From Moraxella sp. K1664 (lineage in GTDB: Bacteria > Pseudomonadota > Gammaproteobacteria > Pseudomonadales > Moraxellaceae): a DNA stretch of 64,000 nucleotides. Location: positions 2,170,001 through 2,234,000 of the forward strand of contig NZ_CP155576.1 of the NCBI RefSeq assembly GCF_039693965.1. The letters run 5' to 3'. Positions 24,939 through 32,208 of this stretch are shown here, one piece after another (positions within the stretch are counted from its first letter, which is position 1; each line of letters opens with the position of its first letter). The translations under genes were made by a program, and so were the position numbers. The notes beneath the pieces were generated by a model. The model worked only from the letters and a program-made list of their open reading frames with translations. It ran no database searches and was not told the origin of the DNA.

Positions 24939-26210
24939 TTAACCAATAATCCCAAAAAACTGCAATAAAAACAATCCTGCAAATCCCGCCAAAAAGGCAA
25001 TGCCAAGCAGGGCGTAGATGTTCATCTTTGGGGTAAGTAGGTTTTCAGATTTTGCCAAAGAGTAGTTCAGATAAGCAAAAATCGGAGCGGAGACAAATGA
25101 GCTAATCATCGCAAATTTGAGCAGACTTGCCATTTGTCCTGCAAACACGTTAATCAAGATGAATCCACCGATAACCATGGCAGTCGTCCAGCGTATGACG
25201 TATTTTTCGGTAAGCTCGGTTGTGCCTGTTTTGATGAGCGACAGACTCTCGGCATTGGTACGCCCATAGCCGTCTGCACTCGTGATGACCGTGCCAAACA
25301 TACACAAAAAAGCGATGAATGCCACGAGAATTTTTGACCAGTTGCCAATGGTCTCTGTGTACATATGTACAAGCTGACCGATGTAAGCTCCGCCTTTGGT
25401 GGCAATCTCTTCGCCTGTGCCGTACTGTACAAACACGCCAAGCGTCAAGAAAAACAACGCCAAAATCGCCGATGTAAAGTAGCCCACGTTAAAATCCACC
25501 ACGCCTTGAAAATGGCTTGTGTGGTCGGTGCGAATTTTTTTGGATGTCCAGACGGATGTGATGACCGAGAATTCAAGCGGAGCAGGCATCCAGCCCATCA
25601 GAGCGATGATAAAGCCCAAAGACGCCAAATTCCAAGGCGACATCGGCACAAAATCAGAGGTGACTTCTTTGGGCGACATACCTGCGATAATAACCGCTGC
25701 AATGGTGGCAACCGTCAATGCTAGGATAATCCACTTTGAGATGTTATCCAAAACCTTATAATGCCCTGCAATGAGTAGCCCCCATGAGACCGTCATCACG
25801 ATGATGGATAGAACAAGTGGATTTAGCTCAAAGGGCAAAATAAAGCCCAAAATGGTCGCACAGAGCAGGGCGACTGCCCCTGTGGTTATCACACCTGACA
25901 CAACAGATAAGCCAAAAAATGCCCAAAGATAGGCTTTGGATTTTTTGGCATAACCTACCACAAGGCTGTCGCCTGTTTTGTAGGCGTATTCTGTACCAAA
26001 GCGGTAAAAGGGGTATTTAAAAAAGTTGGCAAGCACAATCATAATGGCAAGTTGCCAACCGTATAATGCCCCAGCTTGGGTGGACGATACAAGGTGCGAA
26101 CCACCAATGGCGGCGGACGCCATAAGAATGCCTGGTCCGAAGGCCCTCCAAGTGAGTTTTTGTGTTTGTGTGTTGGTCTGTGGCGATATGCTTTGTTCGG
26201 CTGTTGTCAT
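24939..26210 (-). CDS. Nramp-superfamily metal-ion transporter, non-canonical
   Basis: The 423-residue protein has about 11 TM segments and the overall Nramp layout. The N-terminus is FGPGILMASAAIGGSHLVSSTQAGALYGW and the central segment is MGWMPAPLEFSV. Canonical Nramp Mn/Fe transporters carry DPGN in TM1 and MPH in TM6. Here TM1 has ASAAIGGSH and TM6 has MPAPLE, so the metal site differs and the ion (Mg2+, Mn2+ or other) cannot be assumed. ATG 26210 is chosen over an upstream TTG. Its terminator was the hairpin now split by the IS. Confidence 0.85.
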   Translation of the reverse strand: MTTAEQSISPQTNTQTQKLTWRAFGPGILMASAAIGGSHLVSSTQAGALYGWQLAIMIVLANFFKYPFYRFGTEYAYKTGDSLVVGYAKKSKAYLWAFFGLSVVSGVITTGAVALLCATILGFILPFELNPLVLSIIVMTVSWGLLIAGHYKVLDNISKWIILALTVATIAAVIIAGMSPKEVTSDFVPMSPWNLASLGFIIALMGWMPAPLEFSVITSVWTSKKIRTDHTSHFQGVVDFNVGYFTSAILALFFLTLGVFVQYGTGEEIATKGGAYIGQLVHMYTETIGNWSKILVAFIAFLCMFGTVITSADGYGRTNAESLSLIKTGTTELTEKYVIRWTTAMVIGGFILINVFAGQMASLLKFAMISSFVSAPIFAYLNYSLAKSENLLTPKMNIYALLGIAFLAGFAGLFLLQFFGIIG

Positions 26211-26472
26211 GTTTATTCTCAAATAAAAAAACTATCAATCAACAAAGATATAAAATATAGATAAATAAGATAACATAGTTTATACAGAATAAAAAGTGAA
26301 ATATTTTTGAGATAGGTTGAATAAAATGGTGTTGTTTAGGCACTCTTCCCGATAGGTCAGGGGTGAAAAGTTTGCCCATCTACCATCAGTCAAAAACTTG
26401 CCCCATTTAGCGAGATATTTATAAAAATCAAATACTTGTATTTATAACACATGCATGACCTATCAAAATGTC
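26211..26472. other. Divergent intergenic region upstream of accB
   Basis: This AT-rich stretch between the divergent Nramp and accB genes has no ORF. The bases 26340-26400 hold two related phrases (AAAGTTTGCCC and AAAACTTGCCCC) of unknown meaning. Confidence 0.4.
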
Positions 26473-26501
26473 TAGACAAATTTGCAAAACTTTTTTATAA
26501 T
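26473..26501 (+). promoter_or_regulatory. accB promoter
   Basis: TAGACA (26473-26478), 17-bp spacer, TATAAT (26496-26501), 34 bp before the accB start: 5/6 and 6/6 matches to sigma70 hexamers. Confidence 0.75.
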
Positions 26502-26534
26502 CACAGTCCCACCCACACATTTTTAGGGACAATA

Positions 26535-26987
26535 ATGAACATCGATTTTGACAACTTAGCCCGCCTTATCAAGCTGACCGAGACCGCCCAAATTCACTCG
26601 CTAGAAATCCAAGACGGCACACAAACCATCAAACTTACCAAATACCCATCTGATACGCCACCTGCTCCTGTTGGACACATCGCTCCTGTGCCAACAGCCG
26701 ACACAGCCCCCACCAGAGCCACTCAAACACCCGACAATCCAAGTGCCAAACACACCATCACATCGCCCATGCTGGGGACATTTTATCGCAAATCCGCCCC
26801 CGATAGCCCAAATTTTGTGGAAGTGGGCGACACCATCAAGGCAGGCGACACCTTGTGTATTGTAGAAGCGATGAAAATCATGCACGAAGTCAAGGCGGAC
26901 ACCGATGGCGTGGTGGCTGAGATTTTGGTAGAAGAAGGTGACATGGTGGAATATGATGCACCATTGTTTGTCATCGATAACAAATAG
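26535..26987 (+). CDS. accB: Biotin carboxyl carrier protein of acetyl-CoA carboxylase
   Basis: AccB carries biotin between biotin carboxylase (AccC) and carboxyltransferase in malonyl-CoA synthesis. ATG 26535 has AGGGA at 26525-26529 and yields 150 residues. The N-terminal domain ([25 protein letters not shown]) is followed by a Pro/Ala/Thr linker and the biotinyl domain (about 75-150). The biotin lysine is K114 in [12 protein letters not shown], and the thumb region [15 protein letters not shown] is present. It is complete, unlike accC 16 bp downstream. Confidence 0.96.
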   Translation: MNIDFDNLARLIKLTETAQIHSLEIQDGTQTIKLTKYPSDTPPAPVGHIAPVPTADTAPTRATQTPDNPSAKHTITSPMLGTFYRKSAPDSPNFVEVGDTIKAGDTLCIVEAMKIMHEVKADTDGVVAEILVEEGDMVEYDAPLFVIDNK

Positions 26988-27003
26988 ACAACAAGGACAG
27001 TCC

Positions 27004-27984
27004 ATGAACCCAACTCCCTTCAAAAAAATTCTCATCGCCAACCGTGGCGAGATTGCCCTAAGAATTATCCGTGCTTGCCGTGAGCTTGGCATTACATCGG
27101 TGCTTGTGCATTCTACTGCCGACAAGGACAGCTTGCCTGCCCGTCTTGCTGATGAGACGGTGTGTATTGGCAGTCATCTGCCCAAAGATAGCTATCTAAA
27201 CCAGCGTGCCATCGTATCGGCAGCCGAGCTTTTGGGGGTGGACGCCATTCATCCTGGTTATGGGTTTTTGAGCGAAAATGCCGATTTTGCCGAATTTGTC
27301 AGCGAGCAGGGGTTTGTGTTTATTGGCCCTACCGCCCAAAATATCCGCATGATGGGCGATAAAGTCGCCGCCAAAAACACCATGATAGCCTCAGGCGTAC
27401 CGTGCGTGCCAGGCTCTGATGGGGCGTTGCCTGATGATGACGAACAAATCATCAAAATCGCCCAAGATGTGGGACTACCTGTCATCATCAAAGCCGCTGG
27501 CGGTGGCGGTGGTCGTGGCATGAGAGTCGTTGAGAGTATGGACGAGCTATTGTCTGCGGTCGCCATGACCAAAAAAGAAGCAATGAGTGCCTTTGGTAAT
27601 CCTGTGGTTTATATGGAGCGATACCTAAAAAACCCACGCCACATTGAAATTCAAGTCATCTCAGACACGCACGGCAACGCCATTCATCTGGGCGAGCGAG
27701 ACTGCTCCATGCAACGCCGTCATCAGAAAGTCATCGAAGAAGCCCCTGCTCCCTTTATCAGCGATGACGAGCGTGCCAAAATCGGACAAGCGTGTGTCAA
27801 GGCGTGCCTTGATATGGGCTATCGTGCCCACCATCATCACCATCCAATCTGCCATCTGGGAATACATCAGAAAAGACAAAGACGGCCAAGACCTAAAAGT
27901 CACGCAAGACCGCCTAAAAATCAACTTTACAACCGAAAAAACAGAAAACCTAGAAACAGTGGATGTCATTTACAACATGAATGA
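27004..27984 (+). pseudogene. accC: Biotin carboxylase, truncated by a phage junction
   Basis: From ATG 27004 the product is ordinary Acc[39 protein letters not shown], the ATP-grasp GGGGGRGMR loop, and [22 protein letters not shown]. At about base 27825 (codon 274, ...CLDMGYR) homology stops abruptly. A functional AccC continues with GAGTFEFL... for about 175 more residues, including the catalytic Glu/Arg region (EMNTRVQVEHPVTE). Here the frame runs 53 codons into out-of-frame phage DNA, producing a basic, His/Arg/Pro-rich tail to a stop at 27984. The active site is therefore lost. accC is normally single-copy and essential, so either another copy exists or this join is an assembly artefact. 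Confidence 0.9.
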
Positions 27985-28594
27985 TGAACCTGTCAAAGAG
28001 GGGGCTGTGCTTTCAAACTTTGTGCCTATTTTGAACCTGATGGACAGCAACGGCAACCAAGGTTTTTCCTCAAAACGTGGGGTTGTGCCTAACAAAATTT
28101 GGAATGCTGAAAAAAAATCATGGGAAACAGTCAATGAGGAATATGACCATGATGAAAACATGATTAATAAACGCATCGGCGTGATTTTTTTCCAAAACTG
28201 GTATGTGAACGCAGAGAACGAACTCAAATCGAACACAAAAATCTATACAGTATATAGCGAAAAAGGTCGTCAAACAGGGGGCGACATCGCCATTGATAAG
28301 ACCTATGAGCCTGATGACAACAAACACTTAAAAGAGCTGTGCCAAGAGGCTTTACAGGTTTCCTTGTCTCGTAAAGAAAAGGCTTTGGCCAAGCAAAAAG
28401 CCCAGTTCAAAGAACTGGAAAAGGCTAAAAAACCCCTGCCTAATGTACAATTAGGGTCGTACGACAACGCCAAAGAAGTGGATGAGGTAACGCCTAAGGC
28501 GGAAAAGTACGCCAAACCTGCATCTCATGACCTTGAAGTGGATTTAAGTGATGCGGACATTGAGCGAGAACTCAGTGGGGACAGCGACAGCTAA
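27826..28594 (+). pseudogene. 5'-truncated phage ORF, function unknown
   Basis: The reading frame is open from the accC breakpoint to 28594 (256 codons) but has no start at the junction; the first Met is internal ([11 protein letters not shown], about 27976). The visible protein begins [21 protein letters not shown] and has a mixed alpha/beta middle (GVIFFQNWYVNAENELKSNTKIYTVYSEKGRQ). It has a Lys-rich helix and a strongly acidic C-terminus (DLEVDLSDADIERELSGDSDS). I do not recognise the family; an early phage gene (replication or ssDNA-binding) is only a guess from position. Expression would rely on a start within accC or none. Confidence 0.6.
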
Positions 28595-28620
28595 TTAGGG
28601 TTCTCGCCTGCCAAAATCTA

Positions 28621-28659
28621 CCAAAAAATAAGCCCATGAAACATCATGGGCTTATTTTT
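28621..28659. terminator. Perfect bidirectional terminator
   Basis: AATAAGCCCATGA (28627-28639) and TCATGGGCTTATT (28644-28656) give a 13-bp perfect stem with loop AACA, A run before and T run after. It serves the forward ORF ending at 28594 and the reverse fragment ending at 28666. Confidence 0.92.
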
Positions 28660-28665
28660 ATTGGG

Positions 28666-28839
28666 CTATTTATCATCGTCATCCGTGGATGCGTTCGGTG
28701 CGTTGTTTTTGGTTAAAGGATTAGAGATGTCGGGCGTGCCTTTGTTATCAAAATAACGAGGGCAATCTTTACCTGTATCACAAGACCATTGAATATAAGG
28801 TTTGGGGTTGCTGTTAAAGTTGGTAAAGTCGGCAGGGCT
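28666..28839 (-). pseudogene. Reverse-strand C-terminal gene fragment
   Basis: On the minus strand an open frame of 57 codons ends in TAG at 28666, directly before the bidirectional terminator. It reads ...FNSNPKPYIQWSCDTGKDCP, RYFDNKGTPDISNPLTKNN and APNASTDDDDK. It has no start codon and meets a stop upstream at 28840-28842, where forward TspB-like coding sequence takes over. The composition (two Cys, acidic end) looks like a real protein tail cut off at its 5' side. Identity unknown. Confidence 0.45.
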
Positions 28840-30021
28840 TTAACGCCTGCTGGTGCTTTGGCTTGGTGTATTTCAAACAAAAAGAAATGCGATGATATCA
28901 TTGATGATACTGTTGAAATTGTCTGCGATGTCTCAGGGGTTTGTACTGCTGAACGCAAAGACGACGATTACAATAACGACTCAAATTTATCAGACGAAAA
29001 ATGTCTAATGTATTCAACTGATGGCGATTATTACTATGACTTATCTAAAGTGTTAAATGATGCCAAAGAACGAGTTCAAAAATCATCTGGCAAAACATTG
29101 ATAATGTCACAGCGTGATATTATTGAACTCCAAAATAAATCTAAGTCTTTATTTAATTCTTCAAACTCTGGTGCTGGCTCTGACTACGTCAGATTATATT
29201 ATAAGCAGGGTGATGAATATAAACAGCATACTGTATCAATCAAAGTTTCTTATAAGACGTTATCAAATGATAATTGCAATCCTGGCTCCGACAATGTCAA
29301 TTCTGAAAAAAACCACAAACAGTTATCAAAAGATGAGCTAACAGCACTCGCTAAAAAAATCGCTGAAAAAATGGACGATGACGATATCAAAAACTACTAC
29401 AACACAAAGTATGACGATATCATCATCAATAACAATCACTACTACGGCGATGAAATTAACAGAGAAACAAACATTGACAAGTATTGTGAGTCTAACGCTT
29501 GCAATGAAATATCAAAAGAAATTGAGCAAGACATCAAAGATAAAAAATATGACATTGACGACGTTAATGAAAAAAATTGCACTATGGAAGAAAACACAGG
29601 CAAATACATAGCTTGTAACATGACAATCAATAACGAAGAAGAAAACACCCAGACACCGCCCAAAGACGATACAGACACACCCAAAAAAGAAGATGATGAC
29701 CCTTTAAGCTGTGATAGTTCCAAATTTCATAAAAAAATTTGTGAATGGATGGACTGGACACAAGATGACTTAGAAGTACCAGATGAAGACAAACCAAAGA
29801 TTAAAGATTTATCAGATGATTTACAAATAGATAAAAATCGTGTTAATTTCGGTCGTGCTTGTCCCGTGGGCGATAATCTAGCTTTATCACTGCATGGGAT
29901 TAGCATATCGCACCAAATTAGCTATCAGGGGCTTTGTGATGCGTTTACTACCATGCGTCCGTTCATCATTGGCATTGGTGGCATTATTTCTGTGATGATT
30001 ATTGGGGGTCGCCGTGTCTAG
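28789..30021 (+). CDS. TspB-like filamentous-phage minor coat protein, 5' end probably missing
   Basis: The ~405-residue product ends with an acidic, Thr/Pro-rich linker (NTQTPPKDDTDTPKKEDDD), a Cys-containing domain (SCDSSKFHKKICEWMDWTQDD) and GRACPVGDNLALSLHG. Last comes a C-terminal membrane anchor (FIIGIGGIISVMIIGG). This layout matches the TspB/attachment-protein family of Neisseria filamentous prophages, where it is the adsorption protein. There is no ATG: the first in-frame start-like codon is TTG 28789, the frame is open back to 28717, and no signal peptide is visible. The protein starts inside a hydrophobic segment (GRALTPAGALAWCISNKKK). The gene is therefore likely decapitated at about 28820-28840. 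The C-terminal end overlaps DUF2523. Confidence 0.7.
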   Translation: MNIRFGVAVKVGKVGRALTPAGALAWCISNKKKCDDIIDDTVEIVCDVSGVCTAERKDDDYNNDSNLSDEKCLMYSTDGDYYYDLSKVLNDAKERVQKSSGKTLIMSQRDIIELQNKSKSLFNSSNSGAGSDYVRLYYKQGDEYKQHTVSIKVSYKTLSNDNCNPGSDNVNSEKNHKQLSKDELTALAKKIAEKMDDDDIKNYYNTKYDDIIINNNHYYGDEINRETNIDKYCESNACNEISKEIEQDIKDKKYDIDDVNEKNCTMEENTGKYIACNMTINNEEENTQTPPKDDTDTPKKEDDDPLSCDSSKFHKKICEWMDWTQDDLEVPDEDKPKIKDLSDDLQIDKNRVNFGRACPVGDNLALSLHGISISHQISYQGLCDAFTTMRPFIIGIGGIISVMIIGGRRV

Positions 30022-30307
30022 TCTAGCCAATCTTATTTATAATGTCGGTGATAAACTCCTACAAGTTGGCATAAAAAAAGCCCTTGCCGGTGCCGGTCTT
30101 GGTCTTGCTACTTATGCCGGCGTATCAGAGATGTTAGATAAGATGATATCAGAAGCCAATGCCATGCTTGCAAGCGGTGACGGCAAAATTTTATCACTTA
30201 TCGGCTTAACTGGCATTGATGTCGCTTTAAGCATGATTTTATCTGCGTGCGTGATTCGTGCAACGATTTCTACTTCATCAGTCTTTGTTACAAAACTTGA
30301 CAAATAA
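30014..30307 (+). CDS. DUF2523 family phage membrane protein
   Basis: The GTG at 30014 overlaps the TspB-like stop by 8 bases and gives 97 residues. It has a first hydrophobic/glycine-rich helix (ALAGAGLGLATYAGV) and a second (IGLTGIDVALSMILSACVIRATI). DUF2523 proteins follow the adsorption protein in many filamentous phages and occupy the place of the g6p minor coat/assembly protein. The ORF ends 11 bp before the dif site. Confidence 0.8.
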   Translation: MSSLANLIYNVGDKLLQVGIKKALAGAGLGLATYAGVSEMLDKMISEANAMLASGDGKILSLIGLTGIDVALSMILSACVIRATISTSSVFVTKLDK

Positions 30308-30318
30308 CCATTGGGACT

Positions 30319-30346
30319 ACTTCGCATAATATATATTATGTTAAAT
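30319..30346 (+). other. dif: dif site (XerC/XerD recombination site)
   Basis: The 28 bp divide into ACTTCGCATAA (XerC arm), TATATA (centre) and TTATGTTAAAT (XerD arm). The XerD arm is identical to E. coli dif, and the last seven bases of the XerC arm (CGCATAA) match as well. dif is where chromosome dimers are resolved, so this part of the window should lie near the replication terminus. It also serves as integration site for filamentous phages, matching the adjacent coat genes. Confidence 0.9.
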
Positions 30347-30381
30347 AGTAAATATCGCACCACATTCAGTCAGCCCCATTT

Positions 30382-30419
30382 AAACACAGACATCCCCTGT
30401 CTGTCCCCTGTCTGTGTTT
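30382..30419. terminator. Inverted repeat / probable terminator
   Basis: AAACACAGACA (30382-30392) and TGTCTGTGTTT (30409-30419) are perfect 11-bp complements. They lie 31 bp past the 3' end of the minus-strand dehydrogenase gene and 75 bp past DUF2523. No clear T tract follows. Confidence 0.55.
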
Positions 30420-30449
30420 GGATTTTCCATAATAATTCATCATAATCCA

Positions 30450-31823
30450 TCATTCCCAAATCTTATCAGGATTCATGATGTTTTTGGGGTCGATGGCAGA
30501 TTTGATGGCTTTCATGACTGCCAAAGCACCACCATGCTCTTTTGCCATGTATTTACGTTTGCCTTGCCCCACGCCATGCTCGCCTGTACAGGTGCCATCC
30601 ATATCAATGGCACGCTCGGCAAGACGTGATAGGATTTCTTTGGCGTGTATCACTTCACGCTCATCATCCATGTCCACCAATAACAGCACATGAAAATTGC
30701 CATCGCCCACATGACCCACCACAGGCCCTAACATGCCACGCATCTCTATGTCCTTGACCGTCTCAGTTACACACTCAGCAAGGCGTGAAATCGGCACGCA
30801 CGCATCGGTAGATAGCCCGCTGGCAGTCGGGCGTAAAGCACGGCTGGCATGATAGGCGTTGTGGCGTGCCGTCCAAAGCTGTTTACGCTTACTCTCATCC
30901 GTATCCCACGCAAAATCCTGACCGTCAAAGTCAGCAATAATATCCCCGAACAGCTGTGCCTGTTCTGCCACGCCTGCATTAGTGCCGTGAAATTCCACCA
31001 GTAGCGTGGCGGTCTCTTTGAGCGACAGCCCAGAATAAGCGTTGCACGCCTTGATTTGTGTGGCGTCCAGCAGTTCGATACGAGCAATCGGCAAGCACAT
31101 CTGTATCGTCGCCATCACCGCCTGACACGCCCTATCCACATCGGGAAAATGACAAATGCCACTGCCGATACACTCAGGCAAACCAAACAGCTTCACCGTA
31201 ATCTCAGTCACTATCCCAAGCGTGCCTTCGGAGCCGATGATGAGCCGTGTCAAATCATAGCCTGCCGATGATTTTTTGGCACGACTGGCGGTGCGGATAA
31301 TCTCACCATCAGGCATGACTACTTCAAGCGACAGCACCACATCTTTCATCGTGCCATAACGCACGGCATTGGTGCCACTGGCACGAGTCGCCACCATTCC
31401 ACCAAGCGTGGCATTCGCCCCAGGGTCGATGGGGAAAAACAGCCCCGTGTCTTTTAGGTATTGATTAAGAGCTTCTCGGGTCACGCCTGCCTGCACAGTG
31501 GCGGTCAAATCTTCACTATTGACCTGCAAAATCGCATCCATCTGACTCATGTCAATGCACAGCCCGCCATGCGGAGCATTTAACTGCCCTTCTAGTGACG
31601 AACCTATCCCAAAGGCGATAACAGGCATGCCGTGAGCATGGCAAATTTTGACTGCATCGGCAACGTCTTCTTTGGATGTGGCGGTCAGCACCGCATCGGC
31701 AGGTTCGTTATCTAACCATGTCATGGTATGGGCGTGCTGCTCTCTAATGGTTAGATTGGTACTAAGAGCGGTGCCAAAACGGGCTTGTAATTCGCTGATG
31801 GCGGCGGCAAATCTGGCGGTCAT
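30450..31823 (-). CDS. FAD-binding 2-hydroxyacid dehydrogenase (D-lactate dehydrogenase, cytochrome type / GlcD family)
   Basis: ATG 31823 with AAGGAC upstream gives 457 residues. The FAD-binding (PCMH) domain occupies about 50-230, with VIAFGIGSSLEGQLNAPHGG and the FAD-pyrophosphate motif IDPGANATLGGMVATRASGTNAVRYG. The C-terminal FAD-oxidase domain contains VVGHVGDGNFH and the GEHGVGQGKR signature. Closest groups are cytochrome-dependent D-lactate dehydrogenases and glycolate oxidase GlcD. No glcE/glcF subunits are adjacent, which favours D-lactate dehydrogenase, and it would feed electrons into the membrane chain. The substrate is inferred. Confidence 0.85.
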   Translation of the reverse strand: MTARFAAAISELQARFGTALSTNLTIREQHAHTMTWLDNEPADAVLTATSKEDVADAVKICHAHGMPVIAFGIGSSLEGQLNAPHGGLCIDMSQMDAILQVNSEDLTATVQAGVTREALNQYLKDTGLFFPIDPGANATLGGMVATRASGTNAVRYGTMKDVVLSLEVVMPDGEIIRTASRAKKSSAGYDLTRLIIGSEGTLGIVTEITVKLFGLPECIGSGICHFPDVDRACQAVMATIQMCLPIARIELLDATQIKACNAYSGLSLKETATLLVEFHGTNAGVAEQAQLFGDIIADFDGQDFAWDTDESKRKQLWTARHNAYHASRALRPTASGLSTDACVPISRLAECVTETVKDIEMRGMLGPVVGHVGDGNFHVLLLVDMDDEREVIHAKEILSRLAERAIDMDGTCTGEHGVGQGKRKYMAKEHGGALAVMKAIKSAIDPKNIMNPDKIWE

Positions 31824-32105
31824 GGGGTGTCCTTGTGGATATGGAATGAATGGTAAATACAGGGCGTAAAATAAAATTATCCTTGATTTGTCAGGGTTTT
31901 GCAAGTGCATTTATCAAAAAGTGTAGGCTTGGATAGACCTTACTGCTTTGTTATAAAAATTTAAAATATTTGTTTCTTTTTGTAGATAAAACTGCATAAA
32001 TATCATGCATTTTTAAGATAAAATTGTCGATTTTTAAAATTTTAATAATAAATATTTATCATTTTAACAAAAAACAATCAGTTTTCATTTTTAAGGTAAC
32101 CCTAA
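31824..32105. other. AT-rich intergenic DNA, divergent promoters
   Basis: No ORF or repeat family member is seen between the dehydrogenase and the tbpB-like promoter. Confidence 0.4.
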
Positions 32106-32172
32106 TTGACAAATTTTGTAAAAATTTATACAATAACATAACAATAATTATTACTATTTGATAATAGTAATA
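32106..32172 (+). promoter_or_regulatory. tbpB-like promoter with downstream dyad (candidate Fur operator)
   Basis: TTGACA (32106-32111), 17 bp, TACAAT (32129-32134) is a strong promoter. About 8 bp past the predicted start lies a perfect dyad, TATTACTATT and AATAGTAATA around TGAT (32149-32172). It is set in AATAATTATT and GATAAT repeats reminiscent of Fur boxes. Iron-receptor genes are usually Fur-repressed and the position would block transcription. Fur is inferred; the match to the 19-bp Fur consensus is partial. Confidence 0.6.
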
Positions 32173-32208
32173 TTAGTGAACAACATTTTTATTTAATGGT
32201 GAAATTTT

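Larger units (their letters stand above)
27826..30346 (+). mobile_element. Filamentous-phage remnant ending at dif
   Basis: Bounded on the left by the accC breakpoint and on the right by a dif site, this 2.5-kb stretch holds a 5'-truncated ORF, a terminator, a reverse-strand gene fragment, a TspB-like adsorption/coat gene and a DUF2523 gene. TspB-DUF2523 is the order found in Neisseria-type filamentous phages, where zot and a Piv-like invertase usually follow. Both of these are absent, as are a recognisable replication gene start and a left attachment site. Integration at dif by host XerCD is the known route for such phages. Confidence 0.75.

Noticed and set aside
27826-30346. A complete, functional filamentous prophage.
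   Set aside because: No Zot/g1p ATPase, no replication protein with a start, no major coat gene and only one end are present.
30382-30419. A second dif or phage attachment site to the right of the dif.
   Set aside because: The inverted repeat there (AAACACAGACA) has no resemblance to XerC/XerD arms; it is better read as a terminator-like hairpin. No other copy of TTATGTTAAAT with a partner arm was seen.
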